Origin: a virus
Virus record (IMG/VR): IMGVR_UViG_3300009506_000139
Coordinates: 1-29,535 of that record
Strand: one strand, 5' to 3'
Length of the DNA: 29,535 nt
In this document: positions 14,296 to 21,479 of the stretch, in pieces
Position numbering within the stretch: position 1 is the stretch's first letter
Layout of the letters: each line of letters begins with the position of its first letter
Translations under genes and position numbers: made by a program
The notes under the pieces: model-generated
The model's database searches: none
What the model was told of the DNA's origin: nothing
The model's input: the letters and a program-made list of their open reading frames with translations, nothing else

Positions 14296-17241
14296 TCACA
14301 AACTGGACACGCCATTCTCTTTGCGGACAACCCATCGCTGAGGAATCAAACCCTTGAGGAAGGAATGCTGTGTGACCAGATACACCGATAGTTCCTCATC
14401 CTCTGCTTTCTTCCGTAGCAGCGCAGCCAAGTTCTCCATGCCAGTCATATCCAGCTTATCATCAATTTCATCACAGATCAAAAGATTTGTATGCAAACCA
14501 GTTGTGGACCGAGCCAAAGCGTTCAAGGCAAACTGAATTACGAGATCGGCACGACGACGTTCCCCGCTGGAGCAAGACGTGTAAGATCGGTTCCCATGAA
14601 CCGCCACATTGAACTTGTCCACGACCTTTCCGCTCTTCAATTCGGTAGCCGAATCGATAATGACTCGATCATCGCCCAGGAGGATTTCAGAATACTCCTC
14701 CAGCTTATGATTCAGCCAGTCCACGACGGAACGCAGGACCATCGAACGAATGCCGGTCGGAGCGAAAATGGAAACGATGAATTCCTTTTCTGACAGTTTA
14801 TCGTTCTCGACTTGCAGCTCATTGAGAGCATTCTGCAACTGCGCCTCAGCCTCTGCCAGTCTCTTTTCGGCTTCATCCAGGTGTCGCTGACGTTCATCAC
14901 GCAAAGATTGAGCCGTTTTGATCGCGTTCTGCACCTGAACAATACTGCTTTCTAAATTACGAATCGTCCCCGCTGTTCCCGTTATAGTCTCACTCCAATA
15001 CAGCATCGATTCCTTGAGAGACTGTTGTGCTGCTTCCAAAGCATTCTTCTGCTCACAAAGAGAACGATGAATATCTTTCGCTGCGGTATACTCAGATTCC
15101 ATAGATGACAAATCAGGATCAGCCTGAGAATGCACATGCTCTGCTCGATCCAAGCTTTGACCACACTGCGGACACTTCCCCTCCTTCAATAGTGCCTGTG
15201 CCTCACGAGCCAGTTCCTTCCGCTGGTACAACACGGTCTCAATCCGAATACGAACCGATACCGCATCTTCCCATCGACGAACCACATCAGACAACTCATC
15301 AGCTAGAATCAATGATCTCTCATGGAGTTCATCATAATTTTTCTTTTCCCCCAAAATCTTCGCATTCTCTTGATCCAAATGTGACTGGAGAGATTCTAAT
15401 TTCTCATCACACTCGGAGATCGCAGTCTTATTACCGCTTTCCAAAAATTCTAGCTGCTGGCGAGCGAAGTCCACAGCCGATTGAGCCTGAGATGCAGACG
15501 CATGAGCACTTATTCGTTCATTGTTCTTTTGTTGGATGCCCCCCTCCACATCCCGCTTCCACTTCAATGCAGCAGCATGAATCGCATCATACAGATCGAG
15601 ACCGACGATCGACTCCACCAGCCTCTTCCGATCCGCATCACCCAAGTCCATGAAACGATGGCTCAAACCCTGGGTGAGAAAGAATAGATGCTGAGCGATC
15701 CCTGGTTCGATACCCAAGATTTCATCGATCACCTTTTGGCTGTCACTAGGGAGTCGAGGAGTCACATTCGAGTCCCCGATCTCGATGTCCAGGCCGGTCC
15801 CCTTCTGCGGCTGATTTCGATACCGATGAATCCGCAGAACCACATAATCACCGTTGGCTTCCCGAAACTCCAGGTCCACCCTTACCGAGCAAGGATCACC
15901 AGTTTTCTTCCCGTTCAGAAATCCGACTTCGGTCTTTCTGGTTCCCCGCAAAGTTTTGTCAAACAAGGCCCAATAGAGAGCTTCGAAGATCGCAGACTTG
16001 CCTGAACCATTTGATGCCGCCCCAGGATCGTCCAGGTTCTGCCCCTCCACCAGAGTCAGCCCTGGTTGCGTAAAGTCCACATAGAGCTGCCGAAAAGACA
16101 TAAAATTCTCAGCTGCCAAATTATTGAACCGAATCGACTTACCTTTGGACTGCCTAACCGATCCGACCTCAGCCACGAGTTCCTGGCAAGACTCCAGAAT
16201 CCGCCCCAGGTCCAAACCCTCGGGCAGCTCCACGCCCTCCAAGTAACGCCGCAGATTGGCGTCTACAGCCGTATCAAGCTCCAGGACGGCTTCCTGGTTG
16301 CCTCGGACCTCGATCGGGGCAGGAACGACAGCTGAATGCGCGAATTTGGCAATCTGGGACCGGAGCCGTTTGTCCTTTTCCAACCCTGGATCGTGCAGAT
16401 AGACCCGGACATTGGTTCGATCCCGATTGGAGAGCAGCTGGAGTTTGTCGATCTCCTCCTTCGAGTGGACATGAACCGTCTCGAAAATCTGGCAGTGAGG
16501 ATTCTCGATCCTCTTGATCTCCTGGGAGACCGTATCGAACAGGATTGCTCCCCGAGGAACCGGAGCCCCGCTGTCCGAAAACGTCCTGGCCGTAATCGAG
16601 CCGGGGAAGACAGCTTGCCGCCCACCTGGACCGGCGATCGCATGGGGCCGATGATAATGACCATTGAACAGGATACTCCCCTCCGGAAGCTGATCGAGCG
16701 TCATTCCCTTGGGGGATGGAGAACCGGCCTGACGATACGCCCCTTTGACCTCCATGTGACCGAACCAGATTTTGATCGAAGCATTGTCCTTCCCGGTCGG
16801 CAAGTCAGACAGGTCTGACCCGTAGGGTAGAAACCCGAGCCACTCAAACCGCAGAGGAGATTTCCGATTGACAAACTGCCGAGCCTTTACAGACCCATTG
16901 ACGTGATCCTGCATAAACGGCAGGAGATGAATCCGGGGGCTATAAATTTCGTGGTTGCCGAGTACCATCTCAAACTTCGCATCGATTTGAGCACACAGAT
17001 TCAAATGGTTACGCAAAAGCAATTCAGCAACATGCAACGATTGAGCATCGACATGATCGTGAGTGTGGAACACGTCGCCCAGACAAACCGATAGATGCGG
17101 ACGATGCTCTACCACCAGCTCATTCAACCAATCCCCGGTCTTCAGAATCTCCTGGAGATACGTGGTCAACCCGTCTTCAGTCGGTCGGCTGAAAGCGGAG
17201 TTCGGATAGATATGAGGATCGCCCCAGATCAGAATTTTCAT
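14296..17241 (-). CDS. SbcD-SbcC (Mre11-Rad50) fusion protein
   Basis: A 981-residue single chain that joins two subunits usually made separately. Residues 1-340 are an SbcD/Mre11 nuclease: GDPH (D8, H10), GDVFH (D56), GNHE (N96, H97), GHMEV (H162) and GHYHRPH (194-200) bind the two metal ions. Residues about 370-981 are SbcC/Rad50: Walker A NGSGKSA near 415, coiled coils, the zinc hook CPQC near 690, a signature motif (SCSSGERRR, near 892) and Walker B LLICDEID near 922. The complex opens blocked DNA ends and helps recombination (T4 gp47/gp46). GGAGG lies upstream. It runs from the stop of thyX to the sigma-like gene. Confidence 0.93.
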   Translation of the reverse strand: MKILIWGDPHIYPNSAFSRPTEDGLTTYLQEILKTGDWLNELVVEHRPHLSVCLGDVFHTHDHVDAQSLHVAELLLRNHLNLCAQIDAKFEMVLGNHEIYSPRIHLLPFMQDHVNGSVKARQFVNRKSPLRFEWLGFLPYGSDLSDLPTGKDNASIKIWFGHMEVKGAYRQAGSPSPKGMTLDQLPEGSILFNGHYHRPHAIAGPGGRQAVFPGSITARTFSDSGAPVPRGAILFDTVSQEIKRIENPHCQIFETVHVHSKEEIDKLQLLSNRDRTNVRVYLHDPGLEKDKRLRSQIAKFAHSAVVPAPIEVRGNQEAVLELDTAVDANLRRYLEGVELPEGLDLGRILESCQELVAEVGSVRQSKGKSIRFNNLAAENFMSFRQLYVDFTQPGLTLVEGQNLDDPGAASNGSGKSAIFEALYWALFDKTLRGTRKTEVGFLNGKKTGDPCSVRVDLEFREANGDYVVLRIHRYRNQPQKGTGLDIEIGDSNVTPRLPSDSQKVIDEILGIEPGIAQHLFFLTQGLSHRFMDLGDADRKRLVESIVGLDLYDAIHAAALKWKRDVEGGIQQKNNERISAHASASQAQSAVDFARQQLEFLESGNKTAISECDEKLESLQSHLDQENAKILGEKKNYDELHERSLILADELSDVVRRWEDAVSVRIRIETVLYQRKELAREAQALLKEGKCPQCGQSLDRAEHVHSQADPDLSSMESEYTAAKDIHRSLCEQKNALEAAQQSLKESMLYWSETITGTAGTIRNLESSIVQVQNAIKTAQSLRDERQRHLDEAEKRLAEAEAQLQNALNELQVENDKLSEKEFIVSIFAPTGIRSMVLRSVVDWLNHKLEEYSEILLGDDRVIIDSATELKSGKVVDKFNVAVHGNRSYTSCSSGERRRADLVIQFALNALARSTTGLHTNLLICDEIDDKLDMTGMENLAALLRKKAEDEELSVYLVTQHSFLKGLIPQRWVVRKENGVSSL

Positions 17242-18026
17242 TATACCTTCCTCCGATCCGTCTCCAGTGCCTCACCGCCATCGTCGCATAGAATGACCTG
17301 ATAGTCCGAAAAGTATTCGGGAAGCTCATTCACCATGATACGCCACACCTTCATCGCCCACCGACGAATCTCCTGATCCGCTGCCGGATGCGCTCGCTGC
17401 TCGATCACATTCCGCAAGGCACGGACATTAGCTGACCAGACCATCTCCGTCATCAACGCATTGCCGAGGAGTCCACGAGCAGCTCCACGCGCCTGTTTCC
17501 GCGCCGTCAGCTTATCAACTCCATGCTTCAACAAATACTCCTCCAGGTTCTGAACAACGACGTAGTATGCCCGTTGACAAATACCTTTGACTTTCTCGAA
17601 ATACCAATCCTCCTCGTCTCGAACGACCACCTGATCGATATACTCCCGAAGCAAGGGATGCACGATCCAATCTGAATCGCTCTCATCAACATATCGAGTT
17701 GAACGCTGGGAAATCGCAACCCCGATCCGATGGCGCACTAGCTCATGGGTCAATCCCCGGCTCACCCCGGAAATGAAAAATGTGTATTGGGCATGTTCCA
17801 GCACTGATCCGTGGCCGACCTCCAAAATATGATCGGCAAATGCCGAACTCGACCGACCCGAACCAAACGAATCGTAACAGGTCCGTCCTGCCGTCTCAAT
17901 CAGATTGGCAGCTCCGCAACCGTACAGCTGGTTTTCTGCGGGACGCCCGAGCTCCTTTGGCAACTCAATGAAGCTGGGACGACCGATTAGCCGCACAATC
18001 GGGTAGGCGTTTTCACTCTCTTTCAT
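17241..18026 (-). CDS. thyX: Flavin-dependent thymidylate synthase (ThyX)
   Basis: A 261-residue enzyme that makes dTMP from dUMP using FAD/NADPH and methylene-tetrahydrofolate. The family signature is seen as GHGSVLEHAQYTFFISGVSR (residues 71-90, with E77 and H78), then RHRIGVAISQRSTRY (98-112), in which R98-H99-R100 bind flavin. The distance from RHR to the downstream Ser-x-Arg-Tyr (S109) is one residue longer than the commonest form (RHR-x7-S), but some ThyX groups look alike. ThyX is typical of lytic phages that need extra dTTP. The start has GGAGGA and AGGAG close by, overlapping the upstream gene by 14 bases. Confidence 0.95.
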   Translation of the reverse strand: MKESENAYPIVRLIGRPSFIELPKELGRPAENQLYGCGAANLIETAGRTCYDSFGSGRSSSAFADHILEVGHGSVLEHAQYTFFISGVSRGLTHELVRHRIGVAISQRSTRYVDESDSDWIVHPLLREYIDQVVVRDEEDWYFEKVKGICQRAYYVVVQNLEEYLLKHGVDKLTARKQARGAARGLLGNALMTEMVWSANVRALRNVIEQRAHPAADQEIRRWAMKVWRIMVNELPEYFSDYQVILCDDGGEALETDRRKV

Positions 18027-18402
18027 TGCTCCTGTCCTCCTCTACGATGAAACAGTTATGAATGATCTCCGCAGTTTCCTCTGATGGCCTTTTACCAACA
18101 AAAGGATTAAACAACGGACTCGCTACGATCTTCTCCATCAAAGTCTGCCGTCGCGCCATAGCAGCGATCGTTGCGAGAATCGAAGTTTCGCGCTCCTCCA
18201 GAATATGTCTCCGCGCTTCCTCCCGAGTCAGAGTCCCACCCCATCCTGCTTCATGCGCCCAGATCATCGTATCCAAATCTGAGGAGGAATCCACGTTGGT
18301 CAGCGGATAAGGTATCGGGGAGATGACACGCGCCCCGTCAGGTCCAGTGATGGTCGCCGTCGTTGGTCCCAGTTCCACCTGGAAGCCGTCAGGAATTATC
18401 AT
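18013..18402 (-). CDS. Hypothetical protein
   Basis: A 129-residue protein from the ATG at 18402 (MIIPDGFQVELGPTTATITG). AAGGA lies upstream; the longer frame before it covers the preceding small gene. The first 35 residues look like a beta hairpin; the middle (GTLTREEARRHILEERETSILATIAAMARRQTLMEKI) is helical. No family is recognised. It overlaps ThyX by 14 bases. Confidence 0.65.
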   Translation of the reverse strand: MIIPDGFQVELGPTTATITGPDGARVISPIPYPLTNVDSSSDLDTMIWAHEAGWGGTLTREEARRHILEERETSILATIAAMARRQTLMEKIVASPLFNPFVGKRPSEETAEIIHNCFIVEEDRSNERE

Positions 18403-18592
18403 CCGGCTTTTCCTTCCAGCACTCCCCGTATCCACGCTGAATCACCCGCCCCCGCCTCGATACGAGATCGACATAATTCCTGTGAATGCGCCGAACCGTC
18501 CTGGTAGCATACGTGTTACCTTCCTCGATATAGACCGTATCGCCGCGCTGAGCGATCCTCTGGTCAACCGTTGTGAATTGATGCTTCGGCAT
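18389..18592 (-). CDS. Small basic hypothetical protein
   Basis: A 67-residue, basic, beta-rich protein (QRGDTVYIEEGNTYATRTV, then VDLVSRRGRVIQRG) whose pattern is compatible with a small SH3-like barrel. RNA or DNA binding is conceivable but not shown. GGAG lies 7 bases upstream of the ATG. It overlaps the next gene by 14 bases. Confidence 0.6.
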   Translation of the reverse strand: MPKHQFTTVDQRIAQRGDTVYIEEGNTYATRTVRRIHRNYVDLVSRRGRVIQRGYGECWKEKPDDNS

Positions 18593-18619
18593 AACCCTGC
18601 TCCTTCATTATTATCTAAC

Positions 18620-18931
18620 TTACTTAGCCCGATCTCGACACCCACAGTGAGAACCATAAAGATTTTTCGCGCCACATATAGAGCATGTACGATCAGGCTC
18701 TTTAGCATCTCCCGCAGAAGGCTGTGAAGTCTCTTTCACCAAACTAACAGAAGGCTGCGAAGTCTCTTTTACCAAACTAAGGGAAATACTTCCATCTAGC
18801 TCCCCACGAATAAACGCCCACACAGCAGAAGGAATCAAGGAATCGGGTATGTCAACCACGTAAGTTTTAAGACTCTGAGTCCCTGTGTGAATAAGAGCGC
18901 CAAAATCGTTGGTAGTCATTGCGATTTTCAT
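18620..18931 (-). CDS. Hypothetical protein with internal repeat and C-terminal zinc site
   Basis: A 103-residue protein. The first 50 residues contain a short beta/alpha region. Residues 52-72 hold two copies of an 11-residue unit (SLVKETSQPSV / SLVKETSQPSA), produced by a 33-base tandem duplication. The end has CSICGAKNLYGSHCGC, a C-x2-C...C-x-C knuckle that may bind zinc. Function unknown. GGAGGGG lies 7 bases upstream of the ATG. Confidence 0.65.
   Translation of the reverse strand: MKIAMTTNDFGALIHTGTQSLKTYVVDIPDSLIPSAVWAFIRGELDGSISLSLVKETSQPSVSLVKETSQPSAGDAKEPDRTCSICGAKNLYGSHCGCRDRAK
18715..18780. repeat. 33-base tandem duplication
   Basis: Two adjacent 33-base copies that differ at only two positions (T/C and C/T). 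They encode the duplicated 11-residue unit above. Near identity of the copies implies a recent duplication; the unit is in frame, so the protein is not broken. Confidence 0.9.
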
Positions 18932-18944
18932 AAGATTTCCCCTC

Positions 18945-19865
18945 CTATCTCAAATTCTGAAACGGAATAATCCAGGACGCATAGTCCTCATAAATGCTAC
19001 GCAGACCCAACGATTTCAAAAGATTCGTCATCCCCTGATCATTATAACGATAGGGTTTATCAAACGTATGCTGTATCGTTGCCCGAACCTCATCAGGCAG
19101 AACCTCCAGACCCACATCCATCAGTTTCAGATTGCGCTCAACCACGTCCCACTGCTCCGCGATCTTCTTTACCCGATTCGACTTCATCTGCTTACAGGCT
19201 TCGCAGAACTCAGCTCTGGTTTCAAAAGCGATCGAGTTCAACGCTTCCCTCGCCGTCTTGTCCCCGGCCCCATTCACACCTGGAATGCAGTCACTCGGAT
19301 CGCCAACGATCGCCCGATACAGCATGTAGTCATTGATCGACCGCAGACCCGTGAATTCCTGGACTTGCTCTGAATGAACGACCTCACCCTTGACCGGACG
19401 ATAGACCATTGTTTCTAGGTCAACGAACTGGATCATGTCTTTGTCATCGCTCACGATCAAACGACGGCTCAGCGGATTGGTCAGTTGCAGAACCCAACCG
19501 ATCAAATCGTCGCCCTCCACATCGGGGAACTGCAAATGCCGAATACCTAGCCGCCACAGAAAACTATTCTGGATAATCTCCTGCTGAAGAAAGGCATCTT
19601 CGAACCGCTGCTGCTCCTTCGGGTCTTGGCTCTTCGGCTTGGCTTTGTACTCAGGGAATAATTCACGGCGACGTTTCGACTTGCCACCATCATAAACGAC
19701 GACCACAGAATTGATCGTCGGGAATTTCGTCATCAATCCGTGCAAGGATCGCAGCCATCCCAGGACAACGCCGGTCGGCATTCCCTCACTATTTGTCATT
19801 CGTTGCAGCTCTCTGATGTGCCGCAGACGATGAGTCAAATAGTTTCCGTCAACGATTGCTAACAT
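18945..19865 (-). CDS. 5'-3' exonuclease (T5/T4 RNase H/PolA-type 5' nuclease)
   Basis: A 306-residue flap endonuclease-family enzyme that removes RNA primers and 5' flaps. Visible acidic metal ligands are D6 (IVDGNYL), D59 (VVYDGGK), E117, D119 and D120 (VEGDDLI), and D140, D141 and D143 (VSDDKDMI). The helix-3-turn-helix follows (GDPSDCIPGVNGAGDKTA, residues 188-205) and binds DNA. The large polymerase at 23616-26705 has no 5' nuclease domain, so this separate enzyme fits the missing role. GGAG lies 9 bases upstream of the ATG at 19865; the frame upstream of it lies in the RNA ligase gene. Confidence 0.9.
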   Translation of the reverse strand: MLAIVDGNYLTHRLRHIRELQRMTNSEGMPTGVVLGWLRSLHGLMTKFPTINSVVVVYDGGKSKRRRELFPEYKAKPKSQDPKEQQRFEDAFLQQEIIQNSFLWRLGIRHLQFPDVEGDDLIGWVLQLTNPLSRRLIVSDDKDMIQFVDLETMVYRPVKGEVVHSEQVQEFTGLRSINDYMLYRAIVGDPSDCIPGVNGAGDKTAREALNSIAFETRAEFCEACKQMKSNRVKKIAEQWDVVERNLKLMDVGLEVLPDEVRATIQHTFDKPYRYNDQGMTNLLKSLGLRSIYEDYASWIIPFQNLR

Positions 19866-19866
19866 C

Positions 19867-20535
19867 TTATTTTGCTCCCTTCTTTTTCTTTTCAAACCAA
19901 TCAAACATATCACGGCGAATCTTACACATTGCCGTATCAGGATCGGCCAACGGATCGGTATTCCGAATTACGATTCCCTCCGCGAAATCCTCCGCGCCAT
20001 TACACCAATGCGCTTTGACACGGGATTCCAAACCCTGCATAATAAATGAAAGTTTCTGAAAAGAATCTATCGTTAATTCCCGCACCGGATCAAGAGGGCT
20101 ATTCATTTCCCCTGGAAGGTCTCTTGGATCAAAAGCGAAGTACCGACGCAAATAGGAAAAGGGAATCCAAATATGCCGATCCAGCCCAAGGAAGTTGTCC
20201 CCGCCACTCACCTTCGGCCCCATAACCTCCCCAAAATGCTGCCCATCGGTCAAGGGGACATATCCCTTTTCAAACGCATTCCGAATGCCCTCTGCCAAAT
20301 GGCTCTTATCGAAAAACGTAGCGGGATAGAAATTGGTTCGATTCGTATATGCCACAAGCTCCCGATTACGAATAACCAGGCTCACATTCGTACCGTCAAT
20401 CTTTTCGGAAATTTCAATATCGCCAGAGCGGTTGAAAACCCATTCGTAACCAGGATTGATTTGATTCGTAACTTTTCCACGTTCCCGAATTAGTGGACAT
20501 TCGATTTTCGGAAAGTCGCTCCAAATCAGATTCAT
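19867..20535 (-). CDS. RNA ligase (Rnl2-type), minimal
   Basis: A 222-residue nucleotidyltransferase that joins or repairs RNA ends through a lysine-AMP intermediate. Motif I is KIDGTN (K45 is the AMP acceptor), motif III-like FGEVMG follows at about 102-107, motif IV is EGIVIR near 187-192 and motif V ends in CKIRRD (K near 206). Only the catalytic domain is present; the C-terminal domain of larger T4 Rnl2 is missing. It may repair tRNA breaks made by host anticodon nucleases, as T4 ligases do, though a kinase partner is not in this window. AAGGA lies 8 bases upstream. It directly precedes the 5' nuclease. Confidence 0.85.
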   Translation of the reverse strand: MNLIWSDFPKIECPLIRERGKVTNQINPGYEWVFNRSGDIEISEKIDGTNVSLVIRNRELVAYTNRTNFYPATFFDKSHLAEGIRNAFEKGYVPLTDGQHFGEVMGPKVSGGDNFLGLDRHIWIPFSYLRRYFAFDPRDLPGEMNSPLDPVRELTIDSFQKLSFIMQGLESRVKAHWCNGAEDFAEGIVIRNTDPLADPDTAMCKIRRDMFDWFEKKKKGAK

Positions 20536-20550
20536 TATTCTATTCCTTTC

Positions 20551-20769
20551 TCAATGATGACAGTCATCGATACAATTATCTATCGCATCGAGACGCTGAC
20601 GACGAATCTCCTGCGCGACCACATCCTCAATACGATCCTGAAACGGGATAATAGACTGAACTAGGTAAGACTCACATGAAGATAGCCATTCGTCCACATC
20701 CAGCTCATAACGAACCCAATCACGGATAGCGTCCCACAGCTCCAGTCGAAATTTAGGATCGAGTTTCAT
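20551..20769 (-). CDS. Small hypothetical helical protein
   Basis: A 72-residue protein starting at 20769, where AGGAG lies 6 bases upstream (MKLDPKFRLELWDAIRDWVRY). An in-frame extension upstream would read into the folded noncoding segment. The product is helical and acidic with three Cys and a His-His end. Unknown function. It lies just below the structured segment at 20790-21134, so it may have its leader within that RNA. Confidence 0.6.
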   Translation of the reverse strand: MKLDPKFRLELWDAIRDWVRYELDVDEWLSSCESYLVQSIIPFQDRIEDVVAQEIRRQRLDAIDNCIDDCHH

Positions 20770-20789
20770 ATCCGTCTCCTTCATAAAGG

Positions 20790-21134
20790 TGGGCGACAGT
20801 CGGCCAGCTTCTACTTTTCGCTTCCAGCAGCGAGTCGCCAACTCACTACATTATCCCGACAATCGGTTGCGTCCTGGCTCTTGCTTCAGGAATTACGGGA
20901 GCGACCCCAACCTGACTCCGGGTTTAACGACCGCCGCCCTCCCGGATTCCAATGTATGCGGGGCTCCCACCCGCTGCGGCATCACGTTCATGCCTCTGGT
21001 CCGTTGTCCATCCCGCCCAGCCACGCACCTACAGCCAGACTCGTATCGTGAGTTACACCCCGTCGTATACGTTTTCTCCCATTCCCCACGATCAGACCGT
21101 GCATAAGATTAACGGGGCCGCACGGTCCTCACGA
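20790..21134 (-). ncRNA. Possible structured noncoding RNA (about 345 bases)
   Basis: The longest stretch without a convincing minus-strand gene. On the minus strand it folds into many short, compatible helices. At the 5' end (minus sense) a 7-base pairing, 21046-21052 with 21128-21134, abuts an 8-base hairpin, 21095-21102 with 21120-21127. The loop of that hairpin (21112-21117) can pair with 21058-21063, a 6-base pseudoknot. Further helices are 20995-20999/21035-21039, 20978-20982/20990-20994, 20897-20902/20963-20968 (enclosing 20917-20922/20941-20946), 20872-20876/20887-20891 and 20792-20797/20834-20839 (enclosing 20818-20822/20829-20833). Base composition is G+C-rich. The layout recalls transposon-associated guide RNA scaffolds (HEARO/IscB or TnpB omega RNA), but I cannot verify it; no endonuclease gene is adjacent. 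Confidence 0.5.
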
Positions 21135-21296
21135 CTACTTCTGCCGAGTCTCCTTTTTCTTCGCAGCCGGTTTCTTAGCCGCAGTCGGTTTCCGTTTCAC
21201 TGGCAATTGGACGACGTTCGACTTCTTCTTCGGCCCCACCTGGACGATCTGAGCCCCGATCGCGTTGACAACGTGTTCAACGGACTCACGAACCAT
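21135..21296 (-). CDS. Lys/Ala-rich tail and VRES helix, downstream half of an FlbD-like gene split by TAG
   Basis: A 53-codon frame whose ATG directly follows, in frame, the TAG that ends the previous gene. It reads MVRESVEHVVNAIGAQIV, then a basic, histone-like tail (QLPVKRKPTAAKKPAAKKKE). The VRESVEHVV segment is what an FlbD/YlzI-like protein has after its Gly-Gly hairpin (VKESxEEV), and the gene before stops exactly there. It has only a weak ribosome site of its own (GGTGGCGG). So this is either the second half of one protein read through the TAG, or a restart by coupled translation. The tail could bind nucleic acid. Confidence 0.6.
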   Translation of the reverse strand: MVRESVEHVVNAIGAQIVQVGPKKKSNVVQLPVKRKPTAAKKPAAKKKETRQK

Positions 21297-21479
21297 CTAG
21301 GAACCGCCACCGCTCATCACTTCGATTCCGGTATGCTCCGGAATTTTCCGTTCACCCATCCCAGGGATCGGGCCTACCTGACGAACATCGGCCTCATGAT
21401 GAGAGACAGCGCAAATCAGTTCGGAGTTGATGTAGATCGGCTCATCACTGATAGTCGATGTCAACTTGAGCATACGCAT
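21297..21479 (-). CDS. FlbD/YlzI-like protein, N-terminal half before an in-frame TAG
   Basis: A 60-residue product (start MRMLKLTSTISDEPIYINS; end GIEVMSGGGS, TAG). The first strand, the strand ending ELICAVS and the Gly hairpin match FlbD/YlzI-like proteins, but the last helix is missing and appears after the stop, in the same frame, at 21294. GGGGG lies 6 bases upstream of the ATG, which overlaps the TAA of the single-stranded DNA-binding protein gene by one base. Compare 2752-2979, which is uninterrupted. Other genes here (for example 10203-10484 and 23281-23604) use TAG as a normal stop, so whole-genome reassignment is unlikely. Confidence 0.6.
   Translation of the reverse strand: MRMLKLTSTISDEPIYINSELICAVSHHEADVRQVGPIPGMGERKIPEHTGIEVMSGGGS

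Noticed and set aside
20789-21106. Plus-strand open frame of 105 codons over the structured segment
   Set aside because: It opposes every other gene, has no good ribosome site, and its length is explained by G+C-rich sequence with few stops. It also starts in the leader of the next minus-strand gene.
21135-21479. Genome-wide reassignment of TAG to an amino acid
   Set aside because: Other genes in the window (for example those ending at 6, 10203 and 23281) stop at TAG with a normal downstream start, so only a local event at this gene is considered.
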